Shown one piece after another: positions 24,816 to 33,188 of a stretch of DNA of 38,428 nucleotides. Position 1 is the first letter of the stretch; each line of letters begins with the position of its first letter. The stretch is taken from NCBI GenBank assembly GCA_003511885.1, contig DOIX01000112.1:1-38428 (forward strand), given 5' to 3'. The stretch comes from Cyanobacteria bacterium UBA11153. Its GTDB lineage: Bacteria; Cyanobacteriota; Cyanobacteriia; Cyanobacteriales; Coleofasciculaceae. The translations under genes and the position numbers were made by a program. The notes beneath the pieces were generated by a model. That model did not search any database. It saw only the letters and a list, made by a program, of their open reading frames with translations, and was not told the DNA's origin.

Positions 24816-25458
24816 ACTCATCCAACTGATTAACGCCATTGAAAATGCTGATTCTTCTGAACGCTTGTTAAAAGCAGTAGAAGCTTTAGCAGATGCTCGT
24901 TTAGAGGCCGGAATTCCCACATTAATTACGGTGCTGGGCTATAACAATCCCGGTGCAGCGGTAGCCGCAGTAGATGGATTAGTACAATTAGGAGAAGCTG
25001 CTATATTACCATTATTAAATTTGCTAGATGAATACAATTATGGAGCTAGAGCCTGGGCAATTCGGGCTTTAGCTGGAATTGGGGATCCTAGAGGTTTAGA
25101 AACATTACTGAAGGCGGCGGAAACTGATTTTGCCCTCAGTGTGCGTCGCGCTGCTGCGAAAGGTTTGGGCAATCTACAATGGATCAAAATGGCAGAAGAA
25201 GAAATTCAACCTGCTCAAAAACGTGTATTTAATACTTTAGTTTTAACATGCCAAGATCCGGAATGGGTAGTTCGCTATGCTGCTGTGGTAGGATTGCAAA
25301 ATCTGGCAACTGCTGTGGCTAAAACTCAGTCGGATTTATTCTTGCAAATAATATCGCATTTTGAGGAAATACTCAATGGTGAAGTTGATGTGGCAGTCTC
25401 CACTCGTATTCAACTAGGTTTGGCTCAACTTGCCCAAATATCGTTGACACCTTTCTAA
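24802..25458 (+). CDS. cpcF: Phycocyanin alpha-subunit bilin lyase subunit CpcF
   Basis: CpcF is the partner of CpcE in the heterodimeric lyase for CpcA Cys84. It has 218 residues, within the usual range. HEAT-like repeats are GAAVAAVDGLVQLGE, GARAWAIRALAGIGD, VRRAAAKGLGNLQW and VRYAAVVGLQNL. The internal QDPEWVVRYAAVVGLQ segment is typical. The first codons lie in an intergenic repeat and lack a Shine-Dalgarno sequence. It is the last gene of the cpc cluster and converges with the cyclase gene. Confidence 0.93.
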   Translation: MTNNQLIQLINAIENADSSERLLKAVEALADARLEAGIPTLITVLGYNNPGAAVAAVDGLVQLGEAAILPLLNLLDEYNYGARAWAIRALAGIGDPRGLETLLKAAETDFALSVRRAAAKGLGNLQWIKMAEEEIQPAQKRVFNTLVLTCQDPEWVVRYAAVVGLQNLATAVAKTQSDLFLQIISHFEEILNGEVDVAVSTRIQLGLAQLAQISLTPF

Positions 25459-25492
25459 ATATATTTTTACAACTCAGAGTATATAAAGCTGG

Positions 25493-25534
25493 GTAGGGTG
25501 GATGGTGCGTTATGCAAAAGCTAACGCACCCTAC
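25493..25534. terminator. Inverted repeat between convergent cpcF and cyclase genes
   Basis: GTAGGGTG...GGTGCGTT pairs with AACGCACC.CTAC around ATGCAAAAGCT. This GTAGGGTGCGTTA palindrome is a common cyanobacterial intergenic repeat and here could end both transcripts. No T-run follows. Confidence 0.55.
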
Positions 25535-25568
25535 AGATGAAGGCTGTATGTTGAATTCCTATTAACTT

Positions 25569-26984
25569 TCACTCTTCTTTTTTCCCAATCAAAAAATAAG
25601 TAATCATTTCTCCCTTTCCCTTAACATAAATTATGCCTCTTTCTTCTAATACATACTTATCCTGCAAATATTTATAAGTTGCAGCAGTAACTTGAATTCG
25701 CCCGGGTTCCCCATGAGATTCCATTCTACTAGCAGTATTCACTGCATCGCCCCATAAATCGTAAATAAACTTTTTTGTACCAATCACCCCTGCTACTACC
25801 TCACCACTATTAATACCGATCCTGATATTGAGGTTAGCATGATGTCTTTGATTAAACTTTTTGACTTCTTTTTGCATATCCAAAGCCATATTTGCGATTG
25901 CATCTGCATGATCCGGGCGCATCATCGGCAAACCACTAGCAACCATATACGCATCACCAATTGTTTTAATTTTCTCCAATCCATAGATTTCCGTTAGGCA
26001 ATCGAATGCGGAAAAAATATCATTGAGTAAATTAACTAGTTCAGTGGGAGAAATTTGAGAAGATAATTGAGTAAAACCAACGATATCAGCAAACAAAATA
26101 GTCACTGCAGCAAATCCATCCGCAATACAGCTTTGCTTTTGTTTCAATCTTTGCGCAATTGCTTCTGGTAAAATATTTAGCAATAAATTATCTGATTTTT
26201 CTCGTTCAATTCGGAGAATTGCTTCTGCTTCCTTTCTTTGCATATATTCCCAAGAAATCCTCTCAAACATCTGATTAAATGCTGCCATCACATCTCCTAA
26301 CTCATCATGGCGTTTGACTGATAATGAGTAAAAATTAGGATTAGCTGTTTCTTTGCTAATTGCTTCTGCCGCAGCCATTAAGTCATCCCGCAGTCGGAGA
26401 ATAGGGACAATTACTGTTGCTCCCAAGGCTAGCATTGTCGTCCCTGTTACGCAAATTGCGATGATTACAACTAGACCAGATATCCGTAAAATAAATGCGT
26501 GTAATTCGTGTTTAACTGAAGAGGAATTGTGACGTACAATTAAAATATAATCTATTCCTTGTGGCAATCCTGACCAGGCCACATCATATCGATCTCCATC
26601 TCTCAGAGTCCCGCAAATCTTATTATTTTTGGGATTTTTTAAAGCAGAAAAACTAATTTTAGGTGCATCTCCTAATACCTTAAATAGTTCTCCGTTAGAA
26701 CGGTAAATTGCGATACCTAAGATTTCGCGATCGCTCATGAGTATCGGAATTTTTTCCAAAATTACTTTATCGCTTTCTCCCTTTCTCTTCCAGCGGACTG
26801 TCGCATTAAAGATGACTTCCGAAACATGTTCTATTTGATTAAACAGCTCCTCTTCTCTTCTAAAATAAGATGGAACGAGAATAATCGCTTCGACGACAAC
26901 TATACTGGTAAATACCCAAAAAACTATTCGTCTTGATAAACGAGCTTTTAATGAATTACATATCCCAAAAAGTTTGGATGACAT
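25569..26984 (-). CDS. Class III adenylate cyclase with periplasmic sensor and HAMP
   Basis: It makes cAMP from ATP. The 471-residue protein has membrane helix 1 (about 20-38), a periplasmic sensor region (about 40-165), helix 2 (about 167-193), HAMP (about 194-246), a linker helix, and a class III cyclase domain (about 290-465). Metal ligands are Asp300 (LFADIVGFT) and Asp344 (TIGDAYM). Adenine specificity comes from Lys340 and Asp409 (YDLWGD). Asn416 and Arg420 are the transition-state pair. All are present, so it should be active and adenine-specific rather than a guanylate cyclase. The signal it senses is unknown. Confidence 0.93.
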   Translation of the reverse strand: MSSKLFGICNSLKARLSRRIVFWVFTSIVVVEAIILVPSYFRREEELFNQIEHVSEVIFNATVRWKRKGESDKVILEKIPILMSDREILGIAIYRSNGELFKVLGDAPKISFSALKNPKNNKICGTLRDGDRYDVAWSGLPQGIDYILIVRHNSSSVKHELHAFILRISGLVVIIAICVTGTTMLALGATVIVPILRLRDDLMAAAEAISKETANPNFYSLSVKRHDELGDVMAAFNQMFERISWEYMQRKEAEAILRIEREKSDNLLLNILPEAIAQRLKQKQSCIADGFAAVTILFADIVGFTQLSSQISPTELVNLLNDIFSAFDCLTEIYGLEKIKTIGDAYMVASGLPMMRPDHADAIANMALDMQKEVKKFNQRHHANLNIRIGINSGEVVAGVIGTKKFIYDLWGDAVNTASRMESHGEPGRIQVTAATYKYLQDKYVLEERGIIYVKGKGEMITYFLIGKKEE

Positions 26985-27054
26985 CTATTTTGACCTTGGT
27001 TAATATCAAAAAATCTTCTGGATTATACCTCTATGACAGTGATGTCACCCTCCT

Positions 27055-27135
27055 GAAGGATGAAGTGTAAAGAATTAAGGGTAAAGGATGAAGGGTAAAA
27101 GCTAAAATACAAGTCTTTTCATACTTCATCCTTCA
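27055..27135. repeat. Inverted GAAGGATGAAG / CTTCATCCTTC repeats
   Basis: CTGAAGGATGAAG near 27055 and CTTCATCCTTCATC near 27124 form a loose inverted repeat with GGATGAAGGG units between. It occupies the spacer between the cyclase and the second pentapeptide gene. Confidence 0.55.
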
Positions 27136-27139
27136 TCAT

Positions 27140-27853
27140 TTATAATCTAGTTAAAGCGAGGATAGTCCCTTGTAGTTTAGCATTTTCTAGATTGGCATCA
27201 GTCAAGTCAGTTCCGGCTAAATTGGCATCTGTCAAGTCGGCATGACGCAAAGAGGCTTCCCTCAGCTTGGCATGAGCGAGATTTGCTCGATATAATTTTG
27301 CCTCATTTAAGTTAGCACCATCCAGATTCGCTTCAATCAGGTTAGCCCCCATCAAGTTAGCGCAAACTAGATTAGCACCGCTAAAATTAGCACCAATCAG
27401 GTTGCTAATACTGAGGTTGGCACTACTGAGATTGGCATTACTGAGATTTGCTTTAATCAAGCTAGCATCGCTGAGATAGGCATCGCTGAGATAAGCACCA
27501 CTTAAATCGGCACCGCTTAAATCGGCACTAATCAAATTCGCACCAATTAAATTAGCATTACTCAGTTTAGCAATACTAAGTTTGGCTCCAATCAGGTGAG
27601 AATCAGTCAAGTTAGCATCTCTGAGGTTGGCATCATTCAGTTTTGTAAAAATCAACTCGGCTGCTATCAAGTTTGCACCAGTCAGATTAGTCTCGCTCAG
27701 GTTGGCATCGCTGAGATTAGCACCAGTCAGATTAGCCTCAGTCAAGTCAGCTTCACTAAGATTGATATTACTTAAGTCAATATTGCTTAAGTCAACACCC
27801 CGAAAATTTCTCTCTCCGGCGGCATAACGCGATTGAATTTCCGTAGCATCCAT
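27140..27853 (-). CDS. Pentapeptide-repeat protein (237 aa)
   Basis: After a short head (MDATEIQSRYAAGERNFRGVD), the whole protein is about 43 pentapeptide units of the A(N/D)LXX type, ending NAKLQGTILALTRL. It should fold as a beta-helix rod. It lacks the extra C-terminal segment of the larger paralogue at 13941-15371. There is no signal peptide and no catalytic domain, and the function is unknown. It has no clear Shine-Dalgarno sequence. The gene stands alone, preceded by about 290 bases of non-coding DNA. Confidence 0.9.
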   Translation of the reverse strand: MDATEIQSRYAAGERNFRGVDLSNIDLSNINLSEADLTEANLTGANLSDANLSETNLTGANLIAAELIFTKLNDANLRDANLTDSHLIGAKLSIAKLSNANLIGANLISADLSGADLSGAYLSDAYLSDASLIKANLSNANLSSANLSISNLIGANFSGANLVCANLMGANLIEANLDGANLNEAKLYRANLAHAKLREASLRHADLTDANLAGTDLTDANLENAKLQGTILALTRL

Positions 27854-28091
27854 GGTTTTCGTAGTTTCAAAACTCAGTTTTAACAGATTTATCTGACATT
27901 TAATTACTACGACGGAAGCTACTAAACAGGAAATTGTGGTCTCAAAAATAAAAATGAGTTCAGAAGTGTTGTAGAATATGGCTTCTGAACTATTGAATTT
28001 CTTTTAAGCTTTAAGAGCATCTGCCATTGGATAGTGATGACTCTGATGAGATAAGAGGTAAGGGGGAAGAGTCAATATCCTTTGGGGATCT

Positions 28092-28125
28092 CCGTTGAGT
28101 TGAAAACCCCTTTTTCATTCAACGG
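28092..28125. terminator. Hairpin downstream of the nitrilase-family gene
   Basis: CCGTTGA/TCAACGG with an inner TGAAAA/TTTTCA pairing. It lies 19-52 bases past the stop of the minus-strand gene. No long T-run follows, so termination is only probable. Confidence 0.45.
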
Positions 28126-28143
28126 GATTTAGGGATATCCTAT

Positions 28144-28956
28144 TCAAACAAAAACCCGATGTTCTAAACAAGGCATCTGACGGCGCACTTGCTCGAGTCG
28201 GGTGGGGCTAATTTCTGCGATCGCAACTCCTGGTTTGTCCCCCGCATCTGCTAAGATTAATCCCCAAGGGTCAATAATCATCGCGTGTCCGTGGGTTTGA
28301 CGCATCGCATAGTGAAATCCAGTTTGAGCAGGTGCGATCGCGTAACAGGTATTTTCAATGGCTCTTGCTTGCAATAAAACTTGCCAGTGATCCTTTCCTG
28401 TATAGGCGGTAAATGCTGCTGGAACAAACAAAACTTCAGCACCCTTATTTGCCAATTCTCGGTAAAGTTCTGGGAATCTTACATCATAGCACACAGACAG
28501 CCCCAGTTTCCCTAACTTTTCTGAGCTATAAATTGGTGGTAGCTCTTTTCCTGCCATCACCGTACTCGATTCTCGATAGGTGTTACCATCGGGTACGTTA
28601 ACATCAAAAAGATGGACTTTCTGATAGCGAGCAACTTCAGTCCCGCTGGGGTCAATCAGCAAGGCGGTGTTATATACTTGCTTACTGTTGACAGGGACAG
28701 GAAAACCTCCACCCAGGATGGTTACCTGAAAGCGTTGTGCCATGGTTTTGAGGAATTTTTCACTCTGCCCAGCAATTTCGGCGGCTTGGGCGATTTTTTC
28801 TTCTTCTTTGCCTAGGAAGGAAAAGTTTTCTGGTAAGCCGATTAATTCAGCACCCTGACGCACCGCTAATTCGATCAACTCTGTTGCCTCTAGGAGGTTT
28901 TTTTCGAGGTTAGGCAAACTAGTCATTTGAATGGCAGCAGCAAGATAAGACTTCAT
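28144..28956 (-). CDS. Nitrilase-superfamily carbon-nitrogen hydrolase (Nit1/Nit2-like)
   Basis: Nit-type amidases hydrolyse C-N bonds; close relatives clear deaminated glutathione or omega-amides. The 270-residue protein has the catalytic triad context: Glu in GLPENFSFLG (about residue 43), Lys in YQKVHLFDVNVP (about 112) and Cys in LSVCYDVRFPELYREL (about 154). GHAMIIDPWG near residue 225 is a further family signature. The length is normal. The start at 28956 gives MKSYLAAAIQMTSLPNLEKNL, a standard opening. It diverges from the small gene at 29301. Confidence 0.92.
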   Translation of the reverse strand: MKSYLAAAIQMTSLPNLEKNLLEATELIELAVRQGAELIGLPENFSFLGKEEEKIAQAAEIAGQSEKFLKTMAQRFQVTILGGGFPVPVNSKQVYNTALLIDPSGTEVARYQKVHLFDVNVPDGNTYRESSTVMAGKELPPIYSSEKLGKLGLSVCYDVRFPELYRELANKGAEVLFVPAAFTAYTGKDHWQVLLQARAIENTCYAIAPAQTGFHYAMRQTHGHAMIIDPWGLILADAGDKPGVAIAEISPTRLEQVRRQMPCLEHRVFV

Positions 28957-29300
28957 GGGTAGTAGCGGTTTGGAAAATCAGTATAGCTTGGGCTTTGGAA
29001 AATAACTATATCACCATTGGCTGGGGAGAGAAAGTCAGGTTTTTCTGGGGAAATTCCCATCCTCATCTGCTCCATCCATCATTTCATGGCAGTTGGCTGA
29101 GGTTGTCCCTTGGAGGAGGAGTTATCCTTCCCCATTGTTCTCCCCAGACAATGTTAAGAAATGTTAACTCAATCGGAATTTTTCCCACAAAACTGAAATA
29201 TTAAATAATTATAAAAATAATATCTTGACAAAAAGCTATGGTGCTTGACCATCAGGGGGCTTTGGTGCAAACGGCATTAGTTAGGAATGGAGATGGTAGC
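28957..29300. promoter_or_regulatory. Divergent promoter region with TTAAGAAATGTTAAC
   Basis: The 344-base spacer separates divergent genes. It contains TTAAGAAATGTTAAC at 29154-29168, a relative of the TTAAGAAATATTACA sites. TTGACA at 29224 has no matched -10. A G/C-poor stretch precedes it. Confidence 0.3.
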
Positions 29301-29543
29301 ATGAGTTCGATCAGAGAAATTGTCCAGCAGGCGATCGCAACAGGTTATCTGACGGTGGAGGCGGAGGAGCAACTGCGTCGTGTTTTAGCCAGAAAGTATG
29401 ATTGGGAAGATTTTAGAGCTTTTATTCGATTGCAGCAAGAGGCAATGGAAGGTAGAGTCAAGCAAGAGTCACGGGAGTTACTCTACTCTGGCACGAGTTT
29501 TGCCACTACTAGTTTAACTGAGGAAATTGCGATCGCCTCCTAA
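29301..29543 (+). CDS. Small cyanobacterial hypothetical protein (80 aa)
   Basis: A soluble, mostly helical protein: MSSIREIVQQAIATGYLTVE, then EEQLRRVLARKYDWEDFRAFIRLQQ. The ATG at 29301 has GGAG upstream. An earlier ATG at 29238 gives 101 residues but lacks a ribosome binding site, and its added residues look unlike the rest. I recognise the general type (small cyanobacteria-specific helical proteins) but no function. Confidence 0.68.
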   Translation: MSSIREIVQQAIATGYLTVEAEEQLRRVLARKYDWEDFRAFIRLQQEAMEGRVKQESRELLYSGTSFATTSLTEEIAIAS

Positions 29544-29771
29544 ACTCCTTACCCTCACAGAAATGCCTTCCCGATAATTTGAGTTTATGTACCCAAATTA
29601 TCGGACAAGGCACTTGGTTGTTGTTATTGGTCAATTGTCATTAGTCAGTTGCAATTATAGCACCCCTCTCCTCTGTTGGCAAGTCGGATCTGGGGAGTCG
29701 GGACTCTGGATTGGGAATTGGGAGTCGGGAGTGGTAATGTAAGTTCAACAACTGATAGCCAATAACCCAAA

Positions 29772-30572
29772 TTACTTCGTCGCCACCACAGCGATATTCC
29801 AGGCAAACCGCTTCATCAAAGGTATCTTTTTCAACCATCGATCGATTTTTTCTAAGCGCTGATAGGTTGGGAGCAATCTTTCTTGTTCGATGATAATTTT
29901 CTTCCAATATCTTTCCTGATTTGGATCTACTTTTTCAATCAAATAAAATTGCAGAAATATCCAGAGCGTCGCCAGCCAGAAGGTATCGTAAGCCGTATGA
30001 GAAAAGAGAGATTGGACGGTATTAACAATATTAATATCTAGCGGCATTTCATCATCCGTCCGGACTTCTGTAGCTATCCGCCGATAGACATTAATAATAG
30101 GATTATGCTTCAGGGGATCCCAAAAACAAGCTTTTCCGCCTGGTTTGAGTACTCGGTGCATTTCTTTCAGGGCAATTTTGGGATTGGGAATGTGATGCAA
30201 TAAATTCGATGCGTAAACGATATCAAAAGTATTATCATCAAAATCTAATGCCATAGCATTGGCAGTACATCCTTCCACCTCAACACCATAACCTTTTGCT
30301 AATTTTAGTGCTACTTCTACCATTCCTGGTGAATAATCAGCCGCGATGCAACGTGCTCCTTGGGTGGCAAAATAAACACTATTTTCACCTGCACCACACC
30401 CCAAGTCTAACAAAAGTTTCCCTCTAATATCTCCCATATTCCGGAGAATAAATCTGTTCTCTGGTGCAGTACATGCTTCAAAATAGTCGGCTACTTGAAT
30501 GCCATCTACATCAATTGCCGCCGCCCAATTATCGTGAAAATTTCGTTCTTTTTTGAGAGTTTCTTCTAACAT
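29772..30572 (-). CDS. Class I SAM-dependent methyltransferase
   Basis: The protein has about 266 residues with the Rossmann methyltransferase core. Motif I is LLDLGCGAGENSVYFA, the acidic loop is AADYSPGMVEVA, motif II is FDIVYASNLLHHIPNP, and motif III is EMHRVLKPGGKACFWDP. A C-terminal helical region (LATLWIFLQFYLIEKVD) could lie at a membrane or bind a lipid-like substrate. The start may be the ATG at 30572 or a GTG at 30584. It follows the membrane-protein gene on the same strand after about 140 bases, hinting at a common role in envelope glycoconjugate modification. Confidence 0.88.
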   Translation of the reverse strand: MLEETLKKERNFHDNWAAAIDVDGIQVADYFEACTAPENRFILRNMGDIRGKLLLDLGCGAGENSVYFATQGARCIAADYSPGMVEVALKLAKGYGVEVEGCTANAMALDFDDNTFDIVYASNLLHHIPNPKIALKEMHRVLKPGGKACFWDPLKHNPIINVYRRIATEVRTDDEMPLDINIVNTVQSLFSHTAYDTFWLATLWIFLQFYLIEKVDPNQERYWKKIIIEQERLLPTYQRLEKIDRWLKKIPLMKRFAWNIAVVATK

Positions 30573-30711
30573 TTGTATGACCACTTTTTTTGATTTTTGC
30601 TAATCTCTAATCTACTCAACTGTTGGAGTTTATCGCATTGGATAGCGATGGGATGTAAGAGGTAAGGGGGACAAGTAAATATCTAACTAATTTAGCTACA
30701 CCTTAGCTTAC

Positions 30712-33027
30712 CTATTCCCTGGATACATTGAGTGAATCGATGTCAATTTTGCAGTAATTCATTGTCTGATTAGTGTCTAAAGTTGAGACATCAAGCAAAA
30801 GATATGCGGGATTTTTGCCTTGAATGGATAGGATAAAATCTGCTGAATTCTCCGAAAAATATTCCTTTTTAGTAAATTGTGATGTTCCCACTATTTTACC
30901 TTCCTTATTTACCATTGCCAAACCGACAGATAAGGGAAAGCATGGCTCTTGTGGAAATGTTATAGTGCCTGTTACTTTGGCTTTTTCTGGTAGGGATCCC
31001 AGGTAAAGGAAAGAGGTAGAAGATTCATTTGCAGATCGATTTTTTTTCAGATTTTTTGCTCCTAAAAGCCCAACTTCACGAACATCATTAAAATGTTGTG
31101 TCGCTAATGAATAAGTACGATCTGGATTTCGATCTATCAGAGAATTAGATCCAGGCTGACTGACAACTATCCAGTCTAACTGTCCGCCAGGTTTTACGCC
31201 AATTTTTTTCTCCATACTAGCAAGTGTTTCGATTGCTGTCACCATGGAAGTAGGGCGAATCCTTTGGTAAATTTTGACCTTGGCATCTCCTGACAATGTA
31301 AACTCTTGGGGTAAGGGTTTGAAGTCTTGGGCAATATCCCAATTTTGGGTAAAAGCATCAAAGACAACTTGCACGACATCAACTTCTTTATCCGGTAGCC
31401 ATTCACCAACAACTGGAGCTTTAGTCAAATCTGTGGGAAAATCGGGGAGAGGATTGGGAACAACCACGTACTGCGCTTGTAGTAATGTTTCCAGAGGATA
31501 GGTATCTTGAGAATCTACCTGGGGCGATCGCATAATATTCAATATCCGCTCGTCTGGTGGATACAGTACCCTTTCTGCGGCTTTTACTGCGCTTAAGTTA
31601 AGCTGAAGGCGTTGATATCCTACCACATAAATTGCTTCTCCATGGGGAGCTATTTCCCGGAGATAGTTTACCAGTCTAACTACTTCATTGTAGTCGGTAC
31701 GGACTAGGGGTGGCATATTCACGGCAAATAGGGGACGAAAGACGTTATCGAATTTCCCAATTGAGGTAAATCCTATGCCAAAATTGATCAGGAGATAGCA
31801 GGTAACTAAAGTTAGCATTGTGGTGCGAATTTTTCCAGTTAACCTAGTCCATGTTGTCCAGATTAAGGCAACTAAACCGATAATTAATAATGGGGTAACA
31901 TGTAAGGCGTAAAAAACATTAGTGTAGCGCAATACTCCCAGCCAGATAATTAGGGCAAAAATTCCCCAAATTCCCATGAGGCTAGCTACAGGAAAGGGTA
32001 CGCTACGGGTGAGAATACTGGCGGAAAATCCGATGGCTACTAACAGCCAGGTTATCCAGCCATAAAAGGCTGCGTATAACTGAAATATATCGGTAAATGG
32101 TAAAGTCCAAGAAGCGTAAAGGTGTCGATAATTAGTCGTTAGCGCCTGATAGGTAAATTCTGGGGCAATTATCCAGAGTGTCGCCAGACTAATTAGCCCA
32201 ATTAAAATAATTTTTATCCCGATTGATAACAAATTAAACCAATAGATGAGAGGTGAAAGATAAGAGGTGATAGATGAGAGCATTTTGATGCTTTTTTGCC
32301 TCTTATTTCTCTGCCATCGCCTCCTTTTTTTTTCCTCTTCCCTCTCACCTCTTCCCTCTTCCCTCTTCCCTCTTAATTCATTAACGATTAAAATTACCGT
32401 TTGTACAGTCATCGCACCTAGTAAAGCAATACCACCATAAACAAAATGGCGGCGCAATACCACAGCCAGCCCAATCGCCATCCCAATTAACAGAATCCGC
32501 CACCATTGTTTCAGCTTCATATCCTGTAAATAGAGGAAAGCTGCCATCCCAATAAAAAATGCTCCTCCCGTGTCGGGAATACCGAGAAACGTTGCCATCC
32601 AGTTTATCGGAATCAGTAAAGTCAAAAATGCCGTTAACCAGAAAATCACTTCCCGATGGACTGGAATTAACCGAGTTGCGATCGCGCCCATGACTAGAGC
32701 AAACGGAACCAAGTATACTAGAGCGAGGCCGATTTCGTAAACTATCCGCGATTTGCCAAAGATTAAAATGAACGGAATCAACGGTAAAGTATAGATCCTA
32801 TTTCTTTCATAAATCAAAGAATCCAAAATTTCTTCTATAGCTTCAGATGGCGATTCTCGAAAAGTATCCGCTACTTGAATTGTGGCGTTATACCAATCTA
32901 TCCACCAGTAGAAGTTATGTTCTTTAGATACATATATTGCTGTTACCGCAATCGCCATCGCCATCAACCCAATCAAACCAAAAGCATTGCCAATAAATTT
33001 TATATTTTTCTTGAAACGATCGTCCAT
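30712..33027 (-). CDS. Large multi-pass membrane protein, possibly GT-C type glycosyltransferase
   Basis: The protein has 771 residues from the ATG at 33027 (a TTG 22 codons earlier is open). It has about ten membrane helices in the first 430 residues and a soluble C-terminal domain of about 330 residues. The first extracytoplasmic loop has WWIDWYNATIQVAD, an acidic motif placed as in GT-C glycosyltransferases that use lipid-linked sugars, but no family-defining motif is certain. Residues about 218-263 (ELRGKREEGRGEREEEKKRRR onward) are encoded by a CCCTCTTCCCTCTT-type intergenic repeat that has inserted in frame into a cytoplasmic loop. Confidence 0.75.
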   Translation of the reverse strand: MDDRFKKNIKFIGNAFGLIGLMAMAIAVTAIYVSKEHNFYWWIDWYNATIQVADTFRESPSEAIEEILDSLIYERNRIYTLPLIPFILIFGKSRIVYEIGLALVYLVPFALVMGAIATRLIPVHREVIFWLTAFLTLLIPINWMATFLGIPDTGGAFFIGMAAFLYLQDMKLKQWWRILLIGMAIGLAVVLRRHFVYGGIALLGAMTVQTVILIVNELRGKREEGRGEREEEKKRRRWQRNKRQKSIKMLSSITSYLSPLIYWFNLLSIGIKIILIGLISLATLWIIAPEFTYQALTTNYRHLYASWTLPFTDIFQLYAAFYGWITWLLVAIGFSASILTRSVPFPVASLMGIWGIFALIIWLGVLRYTNVFYALHVTPLLIIGLVALIWTTWTRLTGKIRTTMLTLVTCYLLINFGIGFTSIGKFDNVFRPLFAVNMPPLVRTDYNEVVRLVNYLREIAPHGEAIYVVGYQRLQLNLSAVKAAERVLYPPDERILNIMRSPQVDSQDTYPLETLLQAQYVVVPNPLPDFPTDLTKAPVVGEWLPDKEVDVVQVVFDAFTQNWDIAQDFKPLPQEFTLSGDAKVKIYQRIRPTSMVTAIETLASMEKKIGVKPGGQLDWIVVSQPGSNSLIDRNPDRTYSLATQHFNDVREVGLLGAKNLKKNRSANESSTSFLYLGSLPEKAKVTGTITFPQEPCFPLSVGLAMVNKEGKIVGTSQFTKKEYFSENSADFILSIQGKNPAYLLLDVSTLDTNQTMNYCKIDIDSLNVSRE
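32240..32376. repeat. Intergenic-type repeats inside the membrane-protein gene
   Basis: Plus-strand CCTCTTCCCTCTTCCCTCTT units (32335-32376) and GATGAGAGGTGAAAGATAAG units (32246-32280) flank a T-tract. The same kinds of repeats fill spacers elsewhere (3551-3613, 10009-10037). The reading frame passes through them as a Lys/Arg/Glu-rich loop. Confidence 0.8.
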
Positions 33028-33188
33028 TGTACTGAAGTATAAATTATGAATTTTGAGTTTGTCATCCTGAATATTCCAGGTAAAATTTGACAAATTAAAT
33101 CAGCCATTGTATCAGAGATTATTGGAGTAGGATAAACTGAAAATTCACCCAATTTATCCTTCACCCTCGATTATTGCACCTCTATCTT

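Noticed and set aside
25569..26984. Guanylate cyclase activity
   Set aside because: The specificity residues read Lys and Asp, the adenine-selecting pair.
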